This document shows, piece by piece, positions 22,891 through 33,797 of a DNA stretch of 64,000 nucleotides (the first letter of the stretch is position 1; every line of letters starts with the position of its first letter). The translations under genes and the position numbers were made by a program. The notes under the pieces were generated by a model. The model made no database searches. It was not told where the DNA came from and was given only the letters and a program-made list of their open reading frames with translations. The DNA is taken from contig NC_134087.1 in NCBI RefSeq assembly GCF_000715075.1, positions 128,733,518 to 128,797,517 on the forward strand, written 5' to 3'. The stretch is from Nicotiana tabacum. Lineage: Eukaryota > Streptophyta > Magnoliopsida > Solanales > Solanaceae.

Positions 22891-24373
22891 GAATGAAATG
22901 CAAGATAAACTCAATCAATTTGAGAGAAGTCAAGTTTGGCATCTAGTTCCAAGACCCAAGAACAGATCAGTTATTGGTACAAAATGGGTCTTCAGAAACA
23001 AACTTGATGAAGATGGAAAGGTTACAAGAAACAAGGCAAGACTGGTGGTCCAAGGTTACAGTCAAGAGGAAGGCATAAATTATGATGAGACTTTTTCTCT
23101 AGTTGCAAGACTAGAGGTAATCAGACTCTTCATAGCCTTTGCAACACACATGGAATTCACTTTTCATCAGATGGATGTCAAAAGTGCCTTCCTGAATGGC
23201 TACCTGAAAGAAGAAGTGTTTGTAAAACAACCTCCAGGGTTTGAGAGCAAAGAATGTTTTGAGCATGTGTACAAGTTAGACAAGGCTCTCTATGGACACA
23301 AGCAGGCCCCAAGAGCATGGTATGAACGACTATCCAAATTCCTACTGGAGCATGGTTACAAAAGAGGTAAAATTGACAGTACCTTATTCTTAAGGGAAAA
23401 AGGTAAGGATCTCCTTGTGGTACAAATATATGTTGATGACATAATCTTTAGGGCCACCACTGATAAGCTAAGTAAGGACTTTGCAAAATTAATGGGGAGT
23501 GAGTTTGAAATCAGTATGATGGGTGAGCTTAACTTCTTCTTAGGCTAGCAGATCAAACAAAGTCCTAATGGAACCATGATCCATCAGCAGAAGTATGCAA
23601 AAGAGCTTATCAAAAAGTTTAAAATGGAAGAATCAAAAGAAATAGACACACCCATTGCAACTGCCACTAAATTAGACATTGATCAACCTGGTTCATCAGT
23701 TGATCAAAAGTTGTATAGTGGTATGATTGGTTCACTCTTGTATCTTACTTCCAGCAGACCTGACATTATTTTTAGTGTAGGGCTTTGTGCTCTTTTTCAG
23801 ACAAATCCAAAAGAGTCTCACTTGACTGTTGTCAAGAGGATACTAAGATATCTGAAAGGCACCACTGATTTGTGTCGTTGGTACCCCAAAGGTAGTAATT
23901 TCAATCTAGTAGGATATGCTGATGCTGATTATGCAGGTTTCCTAGTGGATAGGAAGAGCACCTCAGGTATGTTACGCTTCCTTGGTTCATGTCTAGTGTC
24001 ATGGGCTACTAAAAAGCAAAATTCAGTGGCCTTATCTACTGTTGAAGTTGAGTATGTTGTTGCTGCCTCTTGTTGTGCCTAATTGCTATGGATCAAACAG
24101 TAGCTAGTAGACTTTGGCATTGAAGTTGGTTGCATTCCTATATTCTGTGATAACACTAGTGCTATAAGTATGACAAAGAACCCTGCTCATCATAAGAGGA
24201 CTAAGCACATAGATGTTAGGCACCATTTCTTAAGAGACAACTATGAGAAAGGTTTGATCTCCATAGAATTATGTGCTACTGATAAGCAAATTGCTGACAT
24301 CTTCACTAAGGCACTGAGTAGAGAAAATTTTGAGATGAATAGGTTGGAATTAGGGATGATTAAGATCACCTAA
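22860..24373 (+). pseudogene. Element D reverse transcriptase and RNase H, degraded
   Basis: RT opens with DADWVNEMQDKLNQFERSQVW and has IGTKWVFRNK, HQMDVKSAFLNGYL, LDKALYGHKQAPRAWYERL and the catalytic box IYVDDIIF. A stop at 23547 (LNFFLG*QIKQ) interrupts it. The frame 23576-24082 continues RT and starts RNase H (GYADADYAGFLVDRKSTSG); stops at 24080 and 24101 precede the last part (SAISMTKNPAHHKRTKHIDVR, frame 24170-24373). It ends at TAATAG (24372-24377). This is the best preserved pol in the window, with only about three stops. Confidence 0.88.
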
Positions 24374-24377
24374 TAGA

Positions 24378-24993
24378 TCCAGCTCAGAATGCACAAAAAA
24401 TATGAAAAAAAAATTTGGCTAGTAATTCTAACCTTGTGTAAATATCTAGATTAATTCTTACTCAGTTTCATACTTTAATTAGTATACTCCTGTGACATGT
24501 GCATATATGACTCACTGATCTCTTACAATATTTTCTCTACTATGACATTTGAAACATGTTTAAGAGAATTCTATATGAAGAACCTGGTTTATCAGTATGG
24601 GTTCATATGAAAGCTCAGGTATGTTTTCTATACTTTACACAATTAGAAAGATTAATAATTCAATCATGAGCAGAAGTCCTATACTTGTCAAATTCCTAGA
24701 AAATTCTATCTGTTGAGCATTGAAAGAGTTCTGTCCATCTAAAACTCTAAACCGTAATTTTGCCTAATATTTAGGGAAGCCAAATCTATCATTAAAATTC
24801 TGAAATTTCAGTTTGATTAGACTTCTATTTGACCCCTGAAAAGGTTGTCGTTACTTATTTAATGTCTAATTCTCTTTAAATACACACCACATCTCCAGTC
24901 TTTTTCATAATTCTAAAACCGTAAAAAATTCCTCTTCAATTCTAATTACCCTCTTCTCCAAAATTACCAAATTCTCTCAAGAAACGAAGAATC
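24378..24993 (+). other. Element D spacer between pol and the env-like ORF
   Basis: About 615 bp of AT-rich sequence without a supported gene. It separates the tandem stops of pol from the ATG at 24994. Confidence 0.6.
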
Positions 24994-27070
24994 ATGTCTA
25001 ACCCACAAGATCATCCTAGCACTCCTCCACCACCATCTCCGTCAAATTCATCCTCATTTACTCCACCCAGTGTATCTCCAAAACCTAGGTTTCGAAGGCA
25101 AAAAATGCTTGCTCGAAAAACTGTAGCATCTGGAGCTCTAAGGAAGGTTTTAAATGAAAGGTTGAAAGCTAGCCAAGTGAAATAAAGCCCAACTCCAAAG
25201 TCTGATTCTAGCGCTGAGTCTGAATCCTTTCAATCCGCGACGGAGGGAGATGGACATGGGTCACTGACTCTAAAAGACTAAAGAATCTCCTTCTAAGGTA
25301 AGTTCTTCTGTGGTTGAAAACTTAGAAACTAGGTTTGTTCTGGTTGGACCCATTAGGGATGTTGAGTTTCCTGAGATGAGTAGGAGTGGAGGTAAAAAGA
25401 AGTCTGAAAAAGGAAAAGAGAGAAAGGGTGCATATGGTGAAGAGAGGGGAAAAGAGAAGGGAGCAGTTCTTGCTATATGTGGGGTTGCACAAGATAGGTT
25501 AGATGAGAGTGGCATGAAGTCAGGGGGAAGTGGTTCTGGGGAAGCAGCTGAGGGGTTGGTTCATCTAAGCAAACAACGAGATGGGCCTATTTGATCTACT
25601 GAAGAAACCTTGGCTGACCTACTGAAAAAGGTTGGGGCAAGTTATGACATAAAGAAACGCAAAGCTACTACACCAAAAGTCCCAAATGTTCCCAAGCCAT
25701 CCAAGAAAAGAAAAGCCTCATACCCAACACCTACTGCCTCTTCAGTGCCTAGGGGTAGAGCTACAAGAAACAGGGTAAAACAGAGTGAAGCTGATCTACA
25801 AAAGGCTTTAGAAGAAAATAAGAAAAATAAAAAGGATAAGGGAAAGGGAAAGGTTGTAGAATCCTCAAAGGCTGTTGAGGAAGAAGAGATGGAACTGGTC
25901 CATCAAGAGAGGGGTACAACAGTGGAGGTTCCTACACCCAAGCCTAAGAAACCCAAGACTTCCTCCAAGAAGTCCTCATCTGTGCATGTAGCTGTTGAAC
26001 CCACACTAGCCAAAAGGACAAGATTTGCGGTGAAAGCTAAACAAACCAAAGTTTCTGATGATGATGATTGGAGTGGAGAAGAAGAAAATGATTCTGAGAA
26101 GGAACAGGACAAGCTTGCCATTTTGGCAGAAGAAAGATTTTAAAGGGTAGACTGTTGAAGGACCCGGTGGAACCAGGAATGATGAGATTGGTAGACTCTT
26201 TGGCTGCTTAGGGATGGAAGGACATGGTCCTTCAGATGGAAGGTAGGCTAGCTAGAAGTGAGTTGATTGAATTTATAGCAAATGCTACTATTAAGGATGG
26301 AGTTGTAAGTAGCCAGGTGAAGGGAGTTCAAGTCCAGTTTGATGCTATGAAACTGGGAGAGATTCTGGACATACCCTCTGAAGGGTTTGATGACTATACT
26401 AGGCAAAGGTGGCCATGCCTGGACTCTCTCCCCACTGCCCTTGAAATCACCAAAAGGTTTTGTGATTCAGAGAATGTGAATGAAGCCAGAGCTGTGCAAA
26501 AAAGTGAGATGAGACCTTAGCATAAGGTGGTGTTTGAGTTTGTCAACAAGTGCTTATTGTCAAGACAGGAGAGAAGGCACACTGCCAACTACATGGATCT
26601 GGTTCTTATGGAATGCTTGGAGAGAGGATAGCAAATCAACTGGCCTGGCCTCATAATCAAACTGCTAGACAGGGTCATAAATGGTTCCAAGGCTCATGCT
26701 ACCCCATATGGCTTCATACTAACCACAGTTCTGGACAAGCTCAATGTGCTTCTGAAGAAATGGGAAATGGCCTCGAGCAAAGAACACTTTGGCATCAAAA
26801 CTCTTCTTGCTTGTGACTATCCAATCAATGCCATCCCAGTTGAACCTAGTTCATCCTTGAGTACACCCATCAACAACAAGGTTAGAACTTTGGTTCAGGA
26901 ATGTGCAGCTAAGGATGCTGAAATTGCTAGGCTCAAAGCTCGTGTGGTTGAAGTGGAAGCTAAGAGGGATGGTCTCTGAGATTGCAAAAGAAAAGGATAA
27001 GAATGATGGAATTCTTCAGAACATGATGAATCTTCTCCAAACTCAATCCTCCAGTTCCTCCAAGCCTTAG
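24994..27070 (+). pseudogene. Element D env-like (extra 3') ORF, degraded
   Basis: A coding-like stretch of about 690 codons after pol, a place where Sireviruses carry an envelope-like ORF of unproven function. It starts MSNPQDHPSTPPPPSPSN (Pro/Ser-rich), is basic (RFRRQKMLARK), has Lys/Glu-rich low-complexity parts (25610-26143), a more folded-looking middle (26224-26520: IEFIANATIKDGVVSSQVKGV) and a C-terminal coiled coil (AAKDAEIARLKARVVEVEAK). Stops at about 25183, 25281, 25592, 26141 and 26518, plus shifts, show decay. I see no clear signal peptide or membrane segment, so an envelope role is not shown by this sequence. Confidence 0.65.
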
Positions 27071-27544
27071 GACTCCTAGTTTCCGTCTCCTGAAGTAAAA
27101 ATGCCCCCCTCCCCCAGTGACCTAGATTAGGGATTTTTCTATTTTTTGCTCATGGTTTGGATGTTTTTCTTTTTTTTTTGTGGATTGTTAGTGGCAACAT
27201 ATCTCTATCAATGACAACTGATGTTTTCTCTTGTTTAATGATTATTCTGACCTTGATAGTTTAAATATGTTTGTTTGATTACTGATGATTGCACCATGAT
27301 TGCACTTGTAGCTGCCCCAGTGGCCATAAGTACTTATTATAATCTGGAATTCACACTATGTAAGCAACTTTTCGATGATGCCAAAAGGGGGAAGAGATAT
27401 TGTGCTTTTCACATAATTCTGAAATAAGTGATATTTATAACCTAATTAACCTGGTCCTTGATGAAAGAAAATTTTCTAAGTTTAGTATTGATGGTTAGGC
27501 TGAGTTCTTACAGGTTTTTTGATCAGTAAAAAGCACATAGTTTG
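27071..27544 (+). other. Element D 3' untranslated region
   Basis: No gene. It has a C-rich run near 27104 and a first purine block CCAAAAGGGGGAAGAGATA (27380) before the true polypurine tract. Confidence 0.6.
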
Positions 27545-27566
27545 TCATCATCAAAAAGGGGGAATT
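27545..27566 (+). other. Polypurine tract of element D
   Basis: CATCAAAAAGGGGGAATT next to the LTR start TGTTGGCCC. Confidence 0.75.
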
Positions 27567-30120
27567 TGTTGGCCCAAGAACAGGTGAAGTTTTAAAGAAT
27601 GACAAATGAACTCAGTCATGGACCAAGTTCATCTTGTGAAGCACTGTCATGATCAACTTATACATGTGAGATGCACGTGAAGGAGATAAGTCCTACTGAT
27701 CAAGTAGCAATATCTCCTAATCTGATCGAAAAGGTTGCATATTGGATAAGGGGACAAAGTCTCCTTATATGAAGAGAACACAATCCGGATAAAGAGAGTG
27801 TTAGAGTTTGATATCTTCAAGGACTCAACTACGATAGAAGATCAGAAATTGAGTCCCAATCAAACTCTGATTTCTAACCTATTAAATGACAATGATTGTT
27901 CTCTTTTACAGGTATTGCACAAATGCAGAAGTTAAACTAAATTGAAAGCAAAAGATCAAGACGATTTTGCAAGCGATTTATGTGAGATTTGAGTGTGCAC
28001 TCCTGAAGCTACTTGAACGAGATAGAAGAACCAGTTCTATTGTGTTTTTTCTTATTCTAGTTCAATTGTAGTAGGTGGTTTAAAGTTGTACCTTTCAGAT
28101 TTCGTAGAAGCAATTATATTAGGTACTTTGAGTGTTCAAGTTATAAGCTAACTTGAAGTTGTCGCAATAGTAGAGGTTGTGTGCTATAAGGGATTAGAGT
28201 TAATCCGTAGGTTTACAAAGAGTTTTTGTAAATGCTGTTTTGGCTCAGTGATTTTAGTGGAAGTTTGGGAAAATCTTACTGAGTAGTAGGTCATGGTTTT
28301 TTTACCTTTTGAACCAGGTGTTTTCCACGTAAAAATCTCTGTGTTCTTTATTTTATGTACTTTTTATTCCGCAAATAATAGTAGTTAGAACACCTAGAAA
28401 AACCAGGTTCTTCTAGAGCACAGTCATGAACTCAGTCATGGACCAAGTCCATCTTGTGAAGCACTGTCATGATCAACTTATACATGTGAGATGCACGTGA
28501 AGGAGATAAGTCCTACTGATCAAGCAGCAATATCTCCTAATCTGATCGAAAAGGTTGCATATTGGATAAGGGGACAAAGTCTTCTTATATGAAGAGAACA
28601 CAATACGGATAAAGAGAGTGTTAGAGTTTGATATCTTCAAGGACTCAACTACGATAGAAGATCAGAAATTGAGTCCCAATCAAACTCTGATTTCTAACCT
28701 ATTAAATGACAATGATTGTTCTCTTTTACAGGTATTGCACAAATGCAGAAGTTAAACTAAATTGAAAGCAAAAGATCAAGACGATTTTGCAAGCGATTTA
28801 TGTGAGATTTGAGTGTGCACTCCTGAAGCTACTTGAACGAGATAGAAGAACCAGTTCTATTGTGTTTTTTCTTATTCTAGTTCAATTGTAGTAGGTGGTT
28901 TAAAGTTGTACCTTTCAGATTTCGTAGAAGCAATTATATTAGGTACTTTGAGTGTTCAAGTTATAAGCTAACTTGAAGTTGTCGCAATAGTAGAGGTTGT
29001 GTGCTATAAGGGATTAGAGTTAATCCGTAGGTTTACAAAGAGTTTTTGTAAATGCTGTTTTGGCTCAGTGATTTTAGTGGAAGTTTGGGAAAATCTTACT
29101 GAGTAGTAGGTCATGGTTTTTTTACCTTTTGAACCAGGTGTTTTCCACGTAAAAATCTCTGTGTTCTTTATTTTATGTACTTTTTATTCCGCAAATAATA
29201 GTAGTTAGAACACCTAGAAAAACCAGGTTCTTCTAGAGCACAGTCATGAACTCAGTCATGGACCAAGTCCATCTTGTGAAGCACTGTCATGATCAACTTA
29301 TACATGTGAGATGCACGTGAAGGAGATAAGTCCTACTGATCAAGCAGCAATATCTCCTAATCTGATCGAAAAGGTTGCATATTGGATAAGGGGACAAAGT
29401 CTCCTTATATGAAGAGAACACAATCCGGATAAAGAGAGTGTTAGAGTTTGATATCTTCAAGGACTCAACTACGATAGAAGATCAGAAATTGAGTCCCAAT
29501 CAAACTCTGATTTCTAACCTATTAAATGACAATGATTGTTCTCTTTTACAGGTATTGCACAAATGCAGAAGTTAAACTAAATTGAAAGCAAAAGATCAAG
29601 ACGATATTGCAAGCGATTTATGTGAGATTTGAGTGTGCACTCCTGAAGCTACTTGAACGAGATAGAAGAACCAGCTCTATTGTGTTTTTTCTTATTCTAG
29701 TTCAATTGTAGTAGGTGGTTTAAAGTTGTACCTTTCAGATTTCGTAGAAGCAATTATATTAGGTACTTTGAGTGTTCAAGTTATAAGCTAACTTGAAGTT
29801 GTCGCAATAGTAGAGGTTGTGTGCTATAAGGGATTAGAGTTAATCCGTAGGTTTACAAAGAGTTTTTGTAAATGCTGTTTTGGCTCAGTGATTTTAGTGG
29901 AAGTTTGGGAAAATCTTACTGAGTAGTAGGTCATGGTTTTTTTACCTTTTGAACCAGGTGTTTTCCACGTAAAAATCTCTGTGTTCTTTATTTTATGTAC
30001 TTTTTATTCCGCAAATAATAGTAGTTAGAACACCTAGAAAAACCAGGTTCTTCTAGAGCAAAAATTGGGTACCACACAAATTCCCCCCCTCCTTGTGTGG
30101 TATTGACGTTTAGAATATCA
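27567..30120 (+). repeat. Element D 3' LTR with three tandem 820-bp segments (2554 bp)
   Basis: It starts TGTTGGCCC and ends AATATCA. GAACTCAGTCATGG recurs at 27608, 28428 and 29248, exactly 820 bp apart. The copies differ at only a few bases (e.g. GTCTCC/GTCTTC, CCGGAT/ACGGAT). Both junctions read TTCTAGAGCACAGTCATGAACTC. One unit plus the unique ends would make an LTR of about 914 bp, close to the 854-bp 5' LTR plus its 63-bp deletion. Confidence 0.93.
30071..30101 (+). other. Hairpin near the LTR end of element D
   Basis: ACCACACAA and TTGTGTGGT form a perfect 9-bp stem around a C-rich 13-base loop. The 5' LTR has the same structure at 19226-19259 with one mismatch. Confidence 0.6.
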
Positions 30121-30125
30121 AACAT
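30121..30125. repeat. Target-site duplication of element D, right copy
   Basis: AACAT, matching 18420-18424. Confidence 0.9.
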
Positions 30126-31308
30126 AAACAGGGGAACTCAAAGAATCCCGAGATACACCCAAATGCAGAGCAAAATAAGAAGACGCATAAGAATAAGTGG
30201 AGCCTGGATCGAATAGAACTGATGCATCTCTGTAAGAAACTAGTATAATACCTATGATGACAGAATCGGAGGCAATAGCCTCGGTACCAGCAGCAAGGGC
30301 ATAGTATCAGGCCTAGCCTCCCCCTCTAGGGCAACCTCTACCTCCCCGACCTCCACCTCTGGATAGCTGAGCAGGTGGGGTAGCAACTGGAGCTGTAACC
30401 ATAGCCTGAGAACTTTGAGGGGCACGCTGTGGCTGAGAAGTCTATAGAGGTGCACCCCTCCCAAGTCTGGGGAAGTCCCTCACCATATGAACACTCAAAA
30501 CAAGCTCTGGGAGGATATGGTGGCTATGACTGGCTCGGGCCAGGTCAACTAGACTGACTTCTGAAAGCACCCCGCGCAGGAGGCGCGCTAGATACCGGAG
30601 GTGCATAATAAGGCTCCTGAGGTCTAGGAGGAGCTGGAATACCACTGGCTACTGGCAGAGCTGAATGAACTGGGTGACTCATATAACCCTTACCATGACG
30701 ACCTGTTGCTGGGGCACGGGCACTAGAGAAATGGCCCGACTCTCGAGACCTCTTGGCCTCCCTCTCCTCTCTCTCCCTGGCATGCATACCCTCAATCCTC
30801 CTAGTAATGCTCACCACCTGCTGATAAGAAATATCCATCTCCAACTCACGAGCCATGCTAGACCTGATGCTGGGAATAAGGCCCTCAATAAACCAGCGAA
30901 CCCTCTCGCGAACAGTAGAAACCAAGACTAGTGCATGCCTAGCCAAACTGGTGTAACAGACAGCATACTCTGAGATAGTCATAGCACCCTTGTGCAAATT
31001 CTCAAACTCTGTATGACATGAGCCCCTGAAGCTCTGAGGAACATACTCTCTCAAGAACAGATCTGAAAACTGAGTCCAAGTCAGCGAAGCAGCCTCATCC
31101 GGACTGTCTAACGCATAGGTGCGCTACCACTCATAGGCGGCTCCTTGAAGCTGAAAAGTAGTGAAGGAAACCCCGCTTGATCTTGATATACCCATGGTAC
31201 GGAGAATGCGGTAACTCTCATCTAGAAATCCCAGAGCATCCTCCGATGCTAGACCGCTGAATACAGGAGGCTTGTACCTCTTGAACCTCTCAAGTCTCAG
31301 CCTCAACT
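30126..31308 (-). pseudogene. Element C gag and protease start, degraded
   Basis: On the minus strand: 31124-31306 has RLERFKRYKPPVFSGLASED, the usual chromovirus gag start of the core, ending at a stop (31124-31126). 30545-31054 continues with LREYVPQSFRGS, a Gln/Arg-rich helix region and AREREEREAKRSRESGHFS. The zinc knuckle region near 30460-30540 is broken (HMVRDFPRLG; the last Cys is Phe). The protease start, including its catalytic loop, falls in 30121-30251. The gag N-terminus is missing because the LTR joins directly at 31309. Confidence 0.82.
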
Positions 31309-33792
31309 TCTAACCAAAAGGGAAAGAAATACAGAAGGGTAAATGTTTAAAATCTAGAATAGAAAGGGACTCCTCGGTCTACAGACGCGGCAGATATACC
31401 TCGAAGTCACTGGAGAAGTCGCCTCGCCTCAAGAGTGATAGGTCTGAGTCGCAGAACCTGGATCTGCACATGAAAAACATACACAGAAGGGGCATGAGTA
31501 CACCATAACTGTACTCAGTAAGTGCCAAGCCTAACCTCGGTTGGGTAGTGATGAGGAATGTCAGGGCCGTACAGAGGTTAAATAAAATATAAAGTTTGAC
31601 AGTGTAGAATAGAACAGTATAAATAAATATAGCGGTAAAAGTAACATAGGATATAAAAGGGCAACAATAACTATTACAGAGACAAGGCAAAACACGGAAA
31701 GAAATGTGACTTAGCACCAAAATAACAATCAGGCCAAGATACCATCCTGTAGTCCCATATGTACATATCCAATGGATCTCCCGGGATCCCGTCCCGGAGT
31801 CCAACTCATAGTGCCCGGGGATATAGCGAAATCCCGTTCCGTAGTCCCAAATGTAAATACCCAGTACTGGGGAATCTACTAGGTGCATTCTCGTAGTTCC
31901 ATATAACTGTGCAGGGAGATCTACCGGAATCCCACATCGGTAGACCCAAAATAAATACACAGCAGCAACAGGAAAATGTACAGAAATGGCAAAATTTCAT
32001 ATTAAGGCAACAAGTGATTCTAGCCTAGCATGCTGCACAGAATTCAGGTAAGGCAGGTTGAGGAAATAAAGCAATTAAGTCACTTAGACATGCTTTCCTA
32101 AGCTAACAACAGGCTTAATAGTGCAAATAATAAAAACAGGAAAGGAAACATACTAGTGATTACTTAATGAAAATTAGATTTCTAACAATTAGAACAAGTA
32201 CGCACTCGTCACCTCATGTACAAGGCATTTCAATTACCAAATATACCAATCCTAAGAGGAAGGTCCCCCACACAAGGTTAGACAAGCCACTTACCTCGAA
32301 TCGGGTCAAAATCAACCTGAAACCATGCTCTTGCCACGACTACTCGACTCCAAATGGCCCAAATCTATTCAATTCAATTGCATAATATAAATAACACTTC
32401 AAGTAACTAATTCTACAAAGAAATTCTAAGCTAATACACGAAATTAGTTAAAATGACCAAAACACTCCTCGGGCCCACATCTCGGAATCGGATAAAATTT
32501 ATATTTTTAGAATCCTCATAATACTCACGAGTTCATACATACCAAAATTATCCAAATCTAAGGTCAAAATCCCACTCAAAAGTCAAATTTTATGTCTAAG
32601 AACTTTCTTCCAACTTTTCCCCAATTTTCATCTCCAATCCGAAATTAAATGATGAATTAATGTTTGGATTAATGGGTTATAATCAAAAAGGAGTTAATAA
32701 TTGTTACCCAATCGATATCTCTGAAAATCCCTCAAAACCTCACTCCAATCCGAGCTCCCAAGCTTTAGTTTTCACAAAAATGGCTAACCCTCAACTTTAA
32801 AATTTTATATTCTGCCCAGACGTGTTCCTCTTTGTGAACGCGAGACTACTATCGTGAACGCGATGCACAAAGAAATATACTGGTCAACTTCCTCTTTCAC
32901 GAACGCGAGGTCCATTCGCGAACGCGTAGCTCACACTGGCAGACCCTACGCGAACGCATGGACCATGTCGCTAACGCGAAGACCAACGGGTCCATACCTT
33001 CATGAATGTGGGACCTCATCGCGAATGCGAAGCATGATTCAGCTGCTTAACCCAGATGCTCTACGTGAACACGAGCCCCTATCGCGAACGCGATGAATGT
33101 TTCCTCTGCAACACAATAGCAGAAAATTTGCATTCTTTCCAAGTCCAAAAATGGTCTGTTGAGCATCCGAAACACACCTGAGGCTCTCGGGACCTCAACC
33201 AACCCTTCTAACCAATCCTATAACATCATTCAAACTTGTTCCAACCTTCGGAATGCTTAAAACAACATCTAAACACCTATTTTTCATCGGATTCAAGCCT
33301 AAGAATTCTAAAAAGTCTAAAAATACGCTTTCGATCAAAAAGTCTATCAAACCTCGTTTGAATTACCTGAAATTTTTCACACACATCACATTAAACACTA
33401 CGGAGCTACTCCAACTTCCGGAATTCCATTTCAACCCTCAGATCAAAATTTCACTATCGAACCGGAAACTTCAAAAATTCAACTTTCGGCATTTCAAGCC
33501 TAAATTAGCTACGGACCTCCACAACACAATCCGAACACGCCCCTAAGCCAGAAATCACCCAAAGGAGCTAACAAAACCATAGGATTTCCATTCCAAGATC
33601 ATCTTCACACTGTTCCAACTACGGTCAACTTTCCAACACTTAAGCTCTCATTTAGGGACTAAGTGTCCCAAAACTCTCCGAAACTCAAAACCGAACATCC
33701 CGGAAAATCAAAAAAACAAAAATAAACTTGGGTAAGGAAGTTAATATGGGATCGGGGCGTTAATTCTTAAGACGACCGGCCGGATCACCACA
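31309..33792 (-). repeat. Element C 5' LTR, R/U5 end deleted (2484 bp)
   Basis: It matches 12594-15146. The 261 bp equivalent to 12333-12593 are missing, and gag sequence follows directly, so the primer site is lost too. It ends CACCACA at 33792, followed by AGAAG. Confidence 0.9.
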
Positions 33793-33797
33793 AGAAG
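33793..33797. repeat. Target-site duplication of element C, right copy
   Basis: AGAAG, matching 12328-12332. Confidence 0.9.

Larger units (their letters stand above)
18425..30120 (+). mobile_element. Element D: Sirevirus-type Ty1/copia retrotransposon
   Basis: The element has a 5' LTR (18425-19278), tRNA-iMet primer site, gag with zinc knuckle and coiled coil, protease, integrase before RT (the copia order), RNase H, an extra ORF after pol (24994-27070), a polypurine tract and an enlarged 3' LTR (27567-30120). The extra 3' ORF and the long gag are Sirevirus traits. AACAT on both sides marks the insertion, which is into element C's protease. It is the youngest member of the nest, though all ORFs have stops or shifts. 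Confidence 0.92.
12333..33792 (-). mobile_element. Element C: chromodomain Ty3/gypsy (Tekay/Del-like)
   Basis: A minus-strand element with LTRs at 12333-15146 and 31309-33792. Reading from right to left it has 5' LTR, gag, protease, RT, RNase H, integrase, chromodomain and 3' LTR. It is flanked by AGAAG on both sides and its removal restores the Ogre-like RT frame. Element D splits it at 18424/30121. The 5' LTR has lost its R/U5 end, the primer site and the start of gag. Every coding part carries stops. Lineage is inferred from the chromodomain, LTR length near 2.8 kb and the RT/integrase text. Confidence 0.9.

Noticed and set aside
27608..30060. Long direct repeats considered as a satellite or CRISPR-like array
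   Set aside because: The units are 820-bp LTR segments without spacers, in a plant retrotransposon.
33253..33546. 97-codon ORF with a relative at 47572-47793
   Set aside because: Both lie in the U3 region of related chromovirus LTRs; similarity follows the LTR, not a protein.
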